A DNA stretch of 64,000 nt from NCBI GenBank assembly GCA_007922195.1, contig ML681964.1, positions 2,091,101-2,155,100 of the forward strand. Direction: 5' to 3'. Shown here piece by piece: positions 34,556-47,238 of this stretch (position 1 is its first letter; every line of letters begins with the position of its first letter). The notes beneath the pieces are model-generated. The model worked only from the letters and a program-made list of their open reading frames with translations, did no database searches and was not told the origin of the DNA. The position numbers and the translations under genes are program-made. The stretch comes from Podocnemis expansa (taxonomy: Eukaryota; Chordata; Testudines; Podocnemididae).

Positions 34556-36234
34556 GGTTGCATCTAGGGTGTTCACTGTGGGACCATCCCATGAATGGCT
34601 AATGAGTGCTGTCCCACTAGTCTATAACCTGACTGTATGTGCGTGGCTTGGCATGAGCTGACCCAGAAGTGGAGGTTCACAACAAGGTGGAAAAAGTTGG
34701 GGCCCTGGATTGGGGTATTGGGTTGGCACAGTTGCACGCCAGTCCAAACTGAAGGAGGGGAATGTTACACTGGCCCCTAAGGAGACCAGAATGGCCCAAA
34801 GAGACATCAAAGTAGAGTCCTAGTAATCTACCATTATCCATTACACTCTGTTAGGGGTGTGTTTTTTGTGTTGTACGCAATATGGTTCAAAAAAACATGC
34901 TTACTAACCAGATATAAACAATCAAGTCCTAGCTTCCTGTATGCACTGTTGCTCTAGCTGGGGTTCTGATGGCTCCTAGCAGAGAGAATACAGCAAGGGC
35001 CACTACATGGCACATAAGCTGTATAAAGGGCTACTTCCTATTCCTGTACACTACTTACTGTAGAGGCCACAAACCTCAGAGTATGTTATTATTAAATTAC
35101 TTATTTTCTATAAAAAGAAAGATAACATGTTTGTAAAACTGTTTTTCTTCACAAATTGCTCTTTCAAAAGAAACCCAGTAATGTAAGACTTTACAGTTCT
35201 CTTTAGGAGTATGTCAAATTTTTCTTCCTTCCTTTAATTGTTACGTTGAAATGCATTAATAGGTGTCTTATTTTTTCAAAAACAAACAAACAAAACTCTC
35301 AAATTCCTTAGTATATATTTGTTTTAAAACATAATTTAAAAAGCTTTATCATGGAAAATTTCCATATTTTTTTCTAAATAATAATAGCATGTAGTTCTGT
35401 CTTTATTTTCTATGAATTGTGTTTGTAAGGACTTGTGATGTGGTGTTCACCCCACAACAGCCCCTAAATAGTTAAGGAAACTGAGACAAGGCCAACTAGT
35501 GAAAGAGGCCACACATGAGGGTTCAGGCTGAAGAAGACAAAAAAGTAGCTCAGCCAAGGTGAGGACTGGACTGGAATAAAGCCAGGAAGCTGGTGACAGA
35601 AATAGCTGCAGTGAGGAAGTCTGCAGCTACCATCTGTGCATTAGTGAGAGAAGGGGAGGACTCCAGGTGAAATGTAGGACCCTGTCCTTGAAGGAAGGGA
35701 GTATCCAGAGCAGCCCTTGGCTGTGTGTTGTAGGCTCCTTAAGCTGGAACTTGGGGTAGTGTTCAGGTTTGGGTTCCTCTACCAGCTCCTGAAAAGAGTG
35801 GCAGTGCCTGGAATTTCAGTCCAGTGAGACTGTACCCTTGAAGAAGAAACACACAGTGACCAGGCTGGAGGGCTGAGTCACAAAGAGGAACCCATGGTTC
35901 CTAGGGCCGGGGGGGGGGGGGGGGAACCATAGAGCAAAAGAGAAGACAACCAGTGGAGAGACTAAAAGGAAAGTGTTGGACCTGAAAGACAGCTGATTCC
36001 CAGAACAGCCAGGAGGAATCGCTGCTGGCAGTCAGAGCATCCTGTGACAGGATTACAGGAGCTTCTGCAGGTCTTAGATCCACAGGAATAATGCCCATGA
36101 TGAACATTTTTAAAGGGTACAATTTCTATAGTTTTTAAAAGTCTATCGGAATGCTAATTTATTAGGAAGAGAATCAAGGAAAGAAGAGTAGAGGCTAGGA
36201 GATGGAAGGGTGACTTGAGCTGTGGAGGACTTCT
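34556..36234. other. Non-coding sequence, possible unidentified repeat, G16 run
   Basis: No exon recognised. The part at about 35440-36080 reads like an unidentified moderately repetitive sequence (GTGACCAGGCTGGAGGGCTGAG, AAGACAGCTGATTCCC) but has no recognised ends. A run of 16 G lies at 35909-35924, framed by GGTTCC and GGAACC. Confidence 0.35.
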
Positions 36235-36417
36235 GGGCTATGTCTACACTAGAAGGGTCAGTTAAGTCGACTTAACAAGGGCAACTTAAAGTCGAATTTA
36301 TTAAGTCAACTTAAGCAAGCATTTGTCGACTTAATAAATGCCAAATGTGGCCATGGAGTTGCTTAAGTCTACTTAAGCCAGGTTAAGTCAACTTAAGCCT
36401 CCAGTGTAGACATACCC
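36235..36417 (+). mobile_element. TCGA-palindrome element (GTCGAC type), about 183 bp
   Basis: The left end is GGGCTATGTCTACACT and the right end, on the minus strand, is GGGTATGTCTACACT. The interior is TTAAGTCGACTTAACA, AAAGTCGAATTTATTAAG, TTGTCGACTTAAT and similar. This is the shortest and cleanest member of the family here. No convincing 3-bp duplication is visible; a CTT on each side is possible if two extra bases are allowed on the left. Confidence 0.7.
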
Positions 36418-36732
36418 CTTGAGAACTAGGGAACAAAGGAACTTGCAGATTTTAGAAACTGCACTTAGTCATCATCTTACTACTTATGTCTACCACTTGT
36501 AAAGTCTTCTCTATTTGACACACCAACTTCCCTCTATGTTCTTTTGTTTCATTTTGTGGCTCCACATGCTGGCTCCTGTGATCTTTAATAGATAAGCAGG
36601 TATGCTTAGTTACTAAATAAAGAATAGGGGGCTTTATCTAACAGGAGATTAGGGTTTAAGGGAGAGGCTAGGTATCCTAACTCAGGAAGATGGACTGAGA
36701 ATAGGGGAGCAAGGAACACTGTGAAGCTTGAG

Positions 36733-36892
36733 CTTTCGTGGGAGAAAATCCTACTTTGTCAGATGTGTCTGATGAAGTGGAATTTTTCTCCAACAAAAGC
36801 TCATGTGATAAATAATAAATTTGTTAGTCTTTAAGTGCCACAGGACTCCGTGTTTGTTTTGCTGAACTAGACTAACATGGCTACCCCTCTGG
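36733..36892 (+). mobile_element. Foldback-type element, left arm truncated
   Basis: A short left arm (CTTTCGTGGGAGAAAATCC to about 36765) is followed by a complete right arm ending CTAGACTAACATGGCTACCCC. The flanks AGCTTGAG (36725-36732) and AACTTGAG (36893-36900) are a possible 8-bp duplication with one difference. Because the truncated left end still has a duplication, truncation probably happened during insertion. Confidence 0.75.
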
Positions 36893-36900
36893 AACTTGAG

Positions 36901-39900
36901 ATGCTTAAGAGGTCCTGCAGTCCCTCCTTTAAATGTTCACTCTCCTTTCTTCTCCTCTTGAAACCTGGTCTGCTCTGCAGTTTTCCATTAGATAGGTGGA
37001 ACAGCTATCTAATCTGCCCTACATTCAGTTGTGTGAGATATTACTGATGTTTATCCAACAGCCTGTACACCATCCAACAGTGTGAATAATTTCTTCTCAA
37101 ACTTCATATCTCTCCATTCTATTTGTGGATACAATTTGTCAATATTTTTGAAGTGTTGTACATAATTGCTGTAATAAGGGACTGCTTCTTTCTCCTTCTT
37201 GTGGAAAATGGATGTAACATTTTGTGGTTTTGGTAGTTGACTATAACTCCTAAGCACAGTAGCATGGCCCTCAAGGCATGCCTTAAATGATCAGTACGCT
37301 CTATTACAAGTAGCATATTCAGCTGGTGTGCGAGCTTCAAGTTGTTCCTTTCAGTGTTTGCATAAGAGTTTCTCATTGGAAATTGAATCTAGCATCCTTA
37401 TTTGTCTTCAATAACAGTGACTCTTGTTTTTGTATCTTTTTAGTATTTGCTTGGAAAAATTGCCAGGTTTATGATGGAAATTATTTTTACAAAGGAGCCT
37501 TGAAAGATCATTTCACTCCATTATGAATATATCTGGCAACACCTGCTCTTTGATTTCATTTATTCTATAATGGGATGGAGAGAGAGTAAATGGAAATCTG
37601 TGAATTTCTTTTGGAATTTGTAAAGTGCTCATACTGTACTCTGACAAGAGCAATATAAACCTTATATAATGTAGAAATACATACCTCACCAAATTTAAAA
37701 AGCAATTTCAAAAACTATATTAATGTCACATTATTTCCAATCTAAATGAATACTGGAGAAAGATTTCTTATGTCCTATCAACTTAAATATTTCTACCATT
37801 ACACTGATTTTAATTGATGCTATTTTAAGAATTATGGTTACTAATTATGTATTCATAGAATATAGATTTCTTTATTAATGGCAAAGATATTTTATGGCTC
37901 ACTTGAACTGGGGAATATGAAGTTATTGGATTTTCTTTTCCTTTCTAGCTTTTTTTATTTTTAAATAATAACAGCAGTGGGCTTCATAGCATAAAATTTT
38001 GCTCTTTGAAGGGTTCCAGTTCTTTAATTCCAACCACCCACTGCTCTATCCAAGTGAAAATGATTCTGGGTTCTCATCTGTACCTTTTCTTGGCAAAGCC
38101 GGTTTACATGGTGCTTCTAAACAACACAGGTTTGCCCAGGCATGAATCTCTTAGACACATCAATTTTAGTTTCCTGTGGCAGTTTGTAGGTTCAACACTG
38201 ATTTACTTCTGGGAAGTCAAGGACCACAGGACAGGAGGAGGATCAAGAGATGTGCAGCTTGTAAAATATTTTGTGTATGGTTTTAAATGTGTACTGTATA
38301 TCTTTATGCACTAGAGTAAATTTATTTTATTAATTTTGTTCTTGTCATGGGGTAAATTATTTTCTGAACATAATGATATGTGTAACACTATATGCAGCTA
38401 AAAAAGTAGTGAGTGCAACAAATGATGCACTAAAACTTCATGAGTGGATGGGTGCATGGTGTTTCTGCCCTACCAAATGCACAGGAGTCACTATCTTAAA
38501 AGTAACTCAGAGATTCCAAGTCTGCACTTTCTCATCTGCTATAGTCACTGAGTTATATGAAATTTTAGCTCAAAGTGACAATAAATTTAGAGCCTCACAT
38601 GCATTGGGTCTACTGTGTTCTGACTTCTATAGCTATCCTTGAGGATTTGAGAAGCAGCCCATGAACTGAAGAGACCAACTGAGAGGGAATTTGGACTTAA
38701 GGACCGTAGACTTGAGGACTGATTCTTGCTCTAGACATAGCTCTTTAAATGTCTCTATCAATACAAAGAGGCCAGAGCTGCTGAAGTGGGGTCCCTCGCA
38801 GGGTCCCTAGCTATCTATGCTAACTCATGCCACTACCTCCTGGCACCCTCACCCAGAGGAGTAGGCTTGATAGGGGCATATCTAGGGGAAGGACATGACC
38901 TAAATATTACTGCACTCTATCAATTTCAACTGTCATGATTGCTTCTTGGGACGTGTTTCCAGTTTGTGTAAGATAAAGCAACTTAACGCTGCTCTAATTT
39001 GCACCACAGAGAGTCTAAAATGGCTCCTTGCAGCTCTGGCAAGTGTGCCTTGCCTTGCCTTGCCAAAGCATACCCACTTTTGCACTCCCAAGGCTTGGGC
39101 TTTGAGTTCGGTTTGGACAGAGGAATGGCTACACTGAGCAAAGAGCCTGAGCAGAGTTGATCCCACACTGGCTGTGTGATGACATCCCATGTTTTCAGGA
39201 GTCAATTAAATTTCCCTGCTTAGCTCTTCTGGTATTCAAATATTTCCCTGTTGAAAGGCTAGAGTTTAGAGATTCTTCTTTCTAAGCAGCTCTCACACAC
39301 AACACTCATGCAGTGTTCTGAACATGGAAATATTTTCCATCAGCTTGTTTTTTGCTCCAGCAGTTTGAATGACAACCACTCTTGTACCACTTCTGAAAAA
39401 TGATAATTAGCCTTCATAGTAACATTGCTTTCAGTTGCTTGCTGCAACTCACCACCTACAATGTAGAATTATTCTACCTGGTTTTCTATTAGTTAGATGT
39501 TTGTCTAAATGCATGGTATTTGGCTTTCTCTTGCATTTGTATTTCTATTGGTGCTTTTTTTTTTTTTTTTTTTTTTTTTTTTGCAGCTGATCTAAATATA
39601 CTTTCCAAAAGCAGCAGATATTTATTACAAATAATACCTCCCAGTGCTGCTCTGAACCATCCCCAGACAGTGCAGGGCTATGTATGAATCTCATTCTAGC
39701 CCAAAGCAAGAAGAGTGACTTTCTACTGTATAAGATAATTCATCTAATCTGTAGAAGTCAGAAAAATATTTGGAAACATGTACATAAGTGTCTGGGGTTC
39801 TTAGGTTTTTTTTGTTGTTTTTTTTTTTAAGGGAGAGCACTGTTTAAAGAACTGAAAGGCACTACATTTATATTTGGGATTAGGGCATCTAGTAAATATT

Positions 39901-42800
39901 AATGTGCTGTCCATGCTTTAGTTCATTTTTTTCTTGGGATAAGGTTTTTAAAAGCCTTATGGAGTTGAAAAGAGCAGAGCAGACAAAGAAGGGGATTCTT
40001 ATCACTTTCTCATACTCTGCACGTAACAGTATTTTTTCCAGCAGTAAGAAATTTGTTTTCAAAAGAAGGCTGTCAGGCTCACTAAGAGTCATCAACTCCT
40101 ACTGGTATTGTAAGCTTGAGCCAATAGTGACAGGTTTTCTTCCAAGACGCTGCATATCACACAATATAAGCTTCCTTCATTTGGAATGATGATTGAGCTA
40201 CAATGACACCATGCCAATCAACATTTCTTGGGATCCGCTAAGCAGGGTTAATGTAGTATTGTGGCTCACTAACCTGCAGCTTCTTTCAATTATGCTGCTG
40301 ATACTCACCTCTGTGTGTCTTTGGTGGAATTCAGAAGCAGAACTTATCCTGCCCCCTTCCCTGTTAGGAGTCCCAGAAATAAAATAAGAAACCTAAATGC
40401 TGAAGCTGAGATTAGGGTATCCATTTGCTAAAGGGCCTCCACTTGGCTGCCAGTTTTGCACTCGCAAATAATTGAAGTAACAGTTTCATGGCTGGGGAAA
40501 ATTGTTGGTGTATTTTATAGCTGACTGGCAGGTGCAACTGGGTAGTTAGCTCACCAAGTGATAAAACACACATGCTTATTTGCATTTGTAATAGGATCAG
40601 TTTTTATAAACAAGCACTTTCAGAGCACTTTATACATAAGAGAGGTACTGACACTAACTAGGTGATCTTGCAACACACAGCATTAGCAACAAGTCAAAGG
40701 TTTATACTGTATCAGCAACTGGAAGTGCAAAGGAGCAGGACAGTTCATAGTGTGTGTATCTGCCTCCTTTCTCAGCTTTTGACTGGCACTGCCCTGGCCA
40801 GTTACCTCCTCCTGGTAACTTCTGTGTTTCATCTTGTAGCAATGATCCCAACAAAAGTGCTCTGTATTGTGTGAAACAGAGGCACATTGATATCAGCAGC
40901 GAAAGGGTTCACTGTCATGTAAAGACACTCTTTACACCTTAACATAGCAGTGACGTCATGTGAGTTCTCTCATAATGCTTAAGTCATTCTCAGAATGATG
41001 ATGGGATGACTCACTGTATGGATCATATTTAAGGAGCTATATACGTGTACTGACAATATGCTTTCAAGTCTGTGTCCAAGGCAGAGCTGACAACCAGGCT
41101 TTGTTCAGAAAGGAGATAAAATGGGTGTCTTTCTGTCGAATGTAAACATCATAAGTCAATACAATGGAAGACCCTATTTGCATTGTAAATTAACAGGGGT
41201 TTAGAAAGACACTGGGTACTAAACGTGTCTGTGGGGCAAAACATTAACTTTGAAGAAAATAAAAAAATGCAAGGAGACATTTTGGTATCCATTCACTGAG
41301 GAAAACTCCTGGTAGAGAGGGGTGCTTGATGAATGAATGCTTAGGTCATGATTTGTCTGATGTTAGCTAGCTCAGCCAAAGATTGGATGTTTGGGCGGAA
41401 ATCTACTTTATTATAGAGGACATTTAACCATTGATAAATATAGACCCAGTTTGCATTTCTTGATCTCATTTTATATGTAGCCATTTTGATTTCCATTATC
41501 CCTTTTAGCTTTTGATAATAAGCTTATGATTTTTTTTCCACTATGTTATCGAAGTGCTGTGGTGTTAGAGAGGAGCTGATTCTCAGTTGAATCAAAGACA
41601 GGTATGTGTAATTGTCCCTGAAGGTTTACTGAACCTTGTAATTTTTGTGGATGTCCAGTAGTTAAGGGCTAGATGCTACAGGGAAATGGTTCAAAGAGTC
41701 TGTGGGATTGGAAGGCACCTACTGTTAACCCACAAAGCAAATTAAGGGCTGACATAACCTTGAGGACATTGCTTAGGTTAGGTGACTAACGGCCTGGTTG
41801 TGTTGGGATGGAATCTGACATCCTGTTTAGTATCAAGCCTCTCTCTTGTGGAGGCTGCAGAGTAACAAGGTGGCTCTGGGAAAGCATTTCAGATGGGATC
41901 TTATAAAAGTTCAGAAAGTTCCAATGCAGTGAAGTTCCACGGCATGGCCCTGTGATTTCCTGGCTTGATCTTAGCCTGCAGGGAGAACAATCAGTGGTTT
42001 TCTAGCTTTCCTTTTCCTTCTCCTTTCCCCGTCCTTCTGCTTCTGTTTCCAGTGTGCAGCTTAGATTAGAAATACCTTATGTGCTGCCTCCCTGAACTCT
42101 TTGAGGTACACTCATTATTAAATTGAAGCTCCAGCACATATTGATAAATTATACTCCAAGCAAACATACTTCACATAGATTGGCTATCTTAATGAGAAGT
42201 TGCGATACACAGTATAGTGAAGTAATCAAGGGATGTTGTGTGATTAAAACTTAGCAGTTAAATTCTAATGTATATATGAACTTTTAGACAAATGGGGGGA
42301 GAGAGCAACATGAGTTCCTCATCGTTAAGAAAAATGATATTCATGTTTTGTGCAGTTAAGACTAAATTAAGCTTGTTTCAAGCAACTAACATGCAGATCA
42401 GACTCAGGAGAGATTAGCTGGTGAACTGAACATTTAAGTCTTATAACTTACTCCTGAATGAAAAGGAAACACTGACTAAAATAAGGCTTTGGCAAAAGTC
42501 GGATGATGGTTTACACTGAACCTGCTTATTAAATGCACTTGGCAGGATATAGCATATCTTACCCCTAAACTTCATCTTCAATATTGTAACTCAGGGTGCT
42601 CGGCACTTCCACTATTATGGGTGAGTAGAGTGGCCTATGGATAGGGCTGGTGGCAGCATCCATAAATGAAGCCCCTGCATTTGGAAGTGGCTACAGAAAT
42701 GTCATACCACTTTTGGTTCCCCTCTCTTGTATAACTTGAACGCTATCACCCACAATACTGTCATACCAAAGGATTCCAAAGTCATAAGGCAGGCTGCAAT
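36901..42800. other. Non-coding, low-repeat sequence
   Basis: No exon or RNA gene recognised over nearly 6 kb. A run of 28 T is at 39555-39582, followed by GCAG, and a second T-rich run is at about 39807-39829. A short CCTTG repeat occurs near 39048-39064. The absence of recognisable transposons here contrasts with the neighbouring CR1-rich segments. Confidence 0.45.
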
Positions 42801-42801
42801 A

Positions 42802-45172
42802 AATCATAGAATCATAGGGTTGGAAGGGACCTCATAGGTCATCTAGTCCAACCCCCTGCCAGAGGCAGGACCACTCCCACTAAACCATCCCAGTCATGGT
42901 TTTGTCCAGCCAGGCCTTAAACACCTCCAAAGATGGAGACTCCACGACCTCCTTGACAGCTCATTCCAAGGCTTCACTACTCTCCTAGTAAAAAAGTTTT
43001 TTCTAATATCCAGCCTCGACCTCCCTAATGGCAACTAGAGACCATTGGTCCTCGTTCTGTCCTCTGTTATTACCGAGAACAGTTGAGCTCCATTTTCCTT
43101 AGAGCATCCCTTCAAATAGTTGAAGGTTGCTATCAACCCCCCCCTCAATCTTCTCTTCTGCAGACTAAATAAGCCTAATGCTTTCAGTCTTTCCTCATAG
43201 GACTTGTGCTCCAGCCATGTAATCATTTTGGTTGCCCTCCTCTAAACTCTCTCTAGCATGTCCCTGTCCTTTTTATAGTGGGGAGCCCAAAATTGAACAC
43301 AGTATTCTAGATGTGGCCTCCCCAGTGCAGAATAGAGGGGAATGATCACATCCCTTGATCTGCTGGTAAGACTTCTTTTGATGCAGTCCAGTATGCCATT
43401 GGCCTTTTTGGCGGCAAGAGCACACTGCTGACTCATATCTAGCTTCCCATCCACCATGACCCCCAGGTCCTTTTCTACAGTGCTGCTACTTAGCTGAATG
43501 TTTCCCAGCCTGTAGCAGTGCATGGGGTTTTTTGGTCCCACGTGCAGGATTTTACACTTGTTCTTATTGAACCTCATAAGATTTCTATTGGCCCACTGTT
43601 CCAATTTATCTAGGTCTCCCTGAATCCTGTCCTTGCCCTCCAATGTGTCTACTGGTCCCCCCAGCTTGGTGTCATCCGCAAACTTACTGAGAATGCAGTC
43701 TATTCCATCATCCAGATCATTGATGAAAATGTTGAACAGAACCGGCCCCAGGACCGACCCCGGGGGCACACCACTTGTGACTGGTTGCCAGCTAGACATG
43801 GAACCATTGATTCCTACACGCTGAAACCGTTGATCTAGCCAGTTTTCTATCCACCTTATAGTCCACCTATCCAACCCATACTTCCTTAATTTGCCAATGA
43901 GAATGCTGTGCGAAACTGTATCAAAAGCCTTGCTAAAGTCAAGGTATATGACATCAACAGTTCTTCCTGCATCCAGAAAACCAGTCATCTGATCATAGAA
44001 GGAAATGAGATTGGTCAGGCATGATTTACCCTTGGTAAATCCATGCTGACTATTCCTGATCACTTTATTTTCCTCTAAGTGTCTGAGGATGGATTCTTTG
44101 AGAATCTGCTCCATAATTTTTCCAGGAATTGAGGTGAGGCTGACTGGTCTATAATTCCCCGGATCCTCCTTTTTCCCTTTCTTGAAAATAGGCACTGCAT
44201 TTGCTTTTTTCTAATCCTCTGGCACCTCCCCCGTTCTCCATGAGTTTTGAAAGATAACGGCCAGCGGTGCTGCTATCTCATCGGCCAATTCCCTTAGCAC
44301 TCTTGGATGCAGTTTGTCCGGCCCCATAGACTTGTGCACATCCATCTTCTTTAAGCAGTCCCTAACCTGACCTTCCATCACCAAGGGCCTCTCTTCTTCT
44401 CTCCCATCTGCCACACCCATGGTAGTGGGCTGGGAGCTGACCCTGCCTGTGAAATCTGAAGCAAAAAATGCATTGAGCACTTCAGCTTTTTCCTCATCCT
44501 CTGTCACAAGGATGCCTGCCCTATTCAGCAAGGGGCCTACACCATCCCTGATCCTCTTCTTGTTATTAACATACTTGTAGAACCTCTTCTTGTTATCCTT
44601 GACATCCCTCGCTAGCCGCAACTCCATTTGTCCTTTGGCCTTTCTGATTTTATCCCTGCAGTCCCTAGCAATATCTTTATATGCCTCCTTGGTCATCTGA
44701 CCAAGCTTCCACTTCCTGTAAGCTTCCTTTTTACGTTTAAGCTCAGAGCAGACTTCTCTGCTAAGCCATTCTGGCTGCCTCACATGTTTGTTCTTTCTCC
44801 TAATTGGAATGGCAATTTCCTGTGCCCCTAGCAGGGTTTCTTTAAAATACAACCAACTCTCTTGGACTCCTTTCCCCTTCAGATTAGCATCCCGAGGGAT
44901 CCTGCCCATCAGTTCCCTGAGGGAGCCAAAATCTGCTTTTTTGAAGTCCAGGGTTTTTGTTTTGCTTCTTTCCTTCCTTCCTTTAATCAGGATCCTGAAC
45001 TCAACCATGTCATGGTCACTACTGCCTAGCTTGCCATTTACCTCTACGTCCCTGATCAATTCTTCCCTGTTTGTGAGCAGCAGGTCGAGTGGTGCAAGGT
45101 CCCTAGTTGGTTCCTCTAGCATTTGTACTAGAAAGTTGTCCCCAACATTCTCTAAAAAGTTCCTGGATTAAA
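42802..45172 (-). mobile_element. CR1 LINE, best preserved copy, 5' truncated
   Basis: Minus-strand CR1 of about 2.37 kb. The 3' end carries the amniote CR1 tail (on the plus strand AATCATAGAATCATAGGGTTG, then GACCTCATAGGTCATCTAG). Upstream are the C-terminal ORF2 region, a full reverse-transcriptase domain and the end of the endonuclease domain; the element stops abruptly near 45172. No target duplication is apparent, as usual for CR1. No insertion interrupts it, so it is the youngest-looking CR1 in the window. Confidence 0.92.
43035..45170 (-). pseudogene. CR1 ORF2 (endonuclease end plus reverse transcriptase), three TAG stops
   Basis: ORF2 nicks DNA and copies the element's RNA at the target. 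The reading frame is continuous from about 45170 to 43035 except for TAG codons at 44213-44211, 43244-43242 and 43037-43035, with no frameshift between them. In order: the endonuclease tail with LDLLLTNREELI and GSSDHDMVEF; a charged linker; then the RT domain with [13 protein letters not shown] (about 43945-43907), [10 protein letters not shown] and [10 protein letters not shown] (FADD at about 43682-43671). The first stop sits where CR1 ORF2 normally has W (TGG to TAG), the second where it normally has Q (CAG to TAG). RT motifs are intact, but the N-terminal endonuclease is lost, so the copy cannot move by itself. Confidence 0.9.
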
Positions 45173-45918
45173 TCACAAGATTGTCTTAAAAATCTTTAGA
45201 GTTTACAAACAAATTTTGAGCCCCCCCCCCAATTTAACCAGTTTTTGATACCATAGGTTTCACATTTTCAACCTTTTACTTGACAATTCTGAGAGCTAGA
45301 AACTTGCTTAAAAAATGTATGCACCTGATCCCAGTAGCTGGAACTTCAAGAAAAACACTAAATATCATGAATCTCACACTACAGTTGTGAAGGTTCGAAG
45401 CACAGCCTCAGGAGGGGCAGGTGAGATTTGAGGGCTCTGTCTGCAAGATGCATGTTTCTTTTGTTTGGCTTCTGTCCTACAGCACTCCATATACCCTGAT
45501 AGCCTCTATAGTCATCACTTGCCTTTAATTAGAGACTGGAGCTGATTTTCTGGAAAGAAAAATAGGTATACTGAATTGTAAAACTGATAACACCATGGAT
45601 AGTTTCATTTAATTGTTTGTTTGTTTGTTTATTTATTTATTATCTTTTTGCTTCAGAGGGTCCTTTAACTTAGAAGTGAATTGAAAGAATAAACTACTCC
45701 TTACTCTCAGTAGAGTCCAACATTGTTTGCAGCCTGCTCTGCTTTCCAGATATTTCCCTAACACCCATCCAAACTCCTCTCTGAATTCCCCCCCCCCCCC
45801 CCCCAGGTTGTCAGCTAGTAACAGTGTTATACTAATTTAGTGAGCACTCCAACAGGTCCCTACTACACCCTCCCTAATTTCAAGTCCTGTGGAAGCTGCA
45901 GGCTTTGGCCAAACCTAA

Positions 45919-46160
45919 GGGCATGTTTAAATTGGGAAAGTTGAAATCCTCTTAAATTGAATTAATTTAAACTGATATAGTTAAACTGGTGCAATAAGTT
46001 ACATGGTCACTCTGAGTTTTATAACAAAAGGGGTTACTTTAGTTTAGCTAAAGTCAGTTAGGAACTAGTGTAACTAAACCACACTAAGTTGCTTTCCTAC
46101 TGAAATGAGAACATCCAAACAGCTTTTTGAAACAGTTTAAAAGTCTATTCTAGATATACC
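45919..46160. mobile_element. Possible decayed relative of the TCGA-palindrome elements
   Basis: Starts with GGGCATGTTTAAATTGGG and ends near TCTAGATATACCAG. The interior has AAATTGAATTAATTTAAAC and TTAGTTTAGCTAAAG phrases, similar in style to 54483-54998. The termini are too decayed to be sure and no TCGA remains. Confidence 0.3.
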
Positions 46161-47185
46161 AGTACAACTTTCTTGTACCTAGCCCTCCAGTAGGATTCCT
46201 ATATTAAACTAGATTAAGGTCTGATCTGTTTCCATAACAAGCCAAAGTAAAAACAATCAAGCTTCTAAAGAGACTTTTTAGAAACAAATATTTTTTAAGA
46301 TGAATAAATTGTTTCCTTTCTTGCCTCCAAGTTGCTTTCTGTTATTCTGTAACAATGACAGTTCTTCATGGCATGAAGTAGATCTCAGCACCAACACTTG
46401 CTGTGCAGCACTTCATCCTAGTTGCATAATGCCAACTTCTCATCCCCATTTCCAGCTCCTAATTGCATCAGAAGTCAGTTGGGGTCCATTAAATATTTTC
46501 TTAATGTTACTTACCCAGGTAAGCGATCGAGTTGCCATAGGAATGCCATGGGATCATGTCAGTGAAGAGATGTGGTCTACATATTAACATGCCATCCACC
46601 ATTTGGGCAGCTCTAGCTTAGATAGTTTTGGATTGGCCCTCTCATTAAATAAGATAGAATTTATGTTGTTCCTTTAAAGCTTTTAGTCATACATACTCCA
46701 TCAGCCTGAGTCCATGGTTTTGAGCTGGATGAAGAATAATATAGACTAAATATACAGAAGGAAAAATAAAGTCTGCAGCATTTCGGAGAGTGAAGGTAGC
46801 TTGGAAAGGTAGCAGTCCAACAACCTTTTCAATCTGGAAAGCACATAGGAAAGGAGATATTCTTCCATGGCTGCTGCCACTTCTGCACTTGCAGAGCTAT
46901 CTAAGTGCCAGGAAGGGAGTGCACACACAGTGTTATGGAAGGATTTGGGTGCTGATGGGATTTTGTTTCACAGGACACAATCTCACCCAGAGAGATGCCT
47001 GGGCGCTAGCACTCCACAGTGACATGGGCCAGTACGTAAGACAATAGCTGGCTCTTAGCATGCAACAATAATGCTCCAAAACATCTCACAGATAGGCACA
47101 GTATGTATTTCTATTGTACAGGGAAATTACCCATGTACTCATCTTTTAGTCTGCCCAACTGTTTTGTTAGTCTTCACTGATTTTT

Positions 47186-47238
47186 TCTCTCTCTCTCCCC
47201 CTCCCTCTCTCTCTCACACACACACATGCACACACACA
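47186..47238 (+). repeat. (TC)n-(CA)n microsatellite
   Basis: A pyrimidine tract of TC units with C interruptions runs directly into CA units with one ATG interruption. Confidence 0.9.

Noticed and set aside
32841..34775. Second, larger LTR (TGTTAGG...GTTACA) containing two nested elements
   Set aside because: No matching duplicated flank or convincing inverted ends; kept only as a low-confidence note for part of the span.
39555..39582. Poly-T run followed by GCAG as a splice acceptor
   Set aside because: It looks like a strong polypyrimidine tract and AG, but the downstream sequence has no recognisable exon, and uninterrupted T28 is better explained as a simple repeat or retroposon tail.
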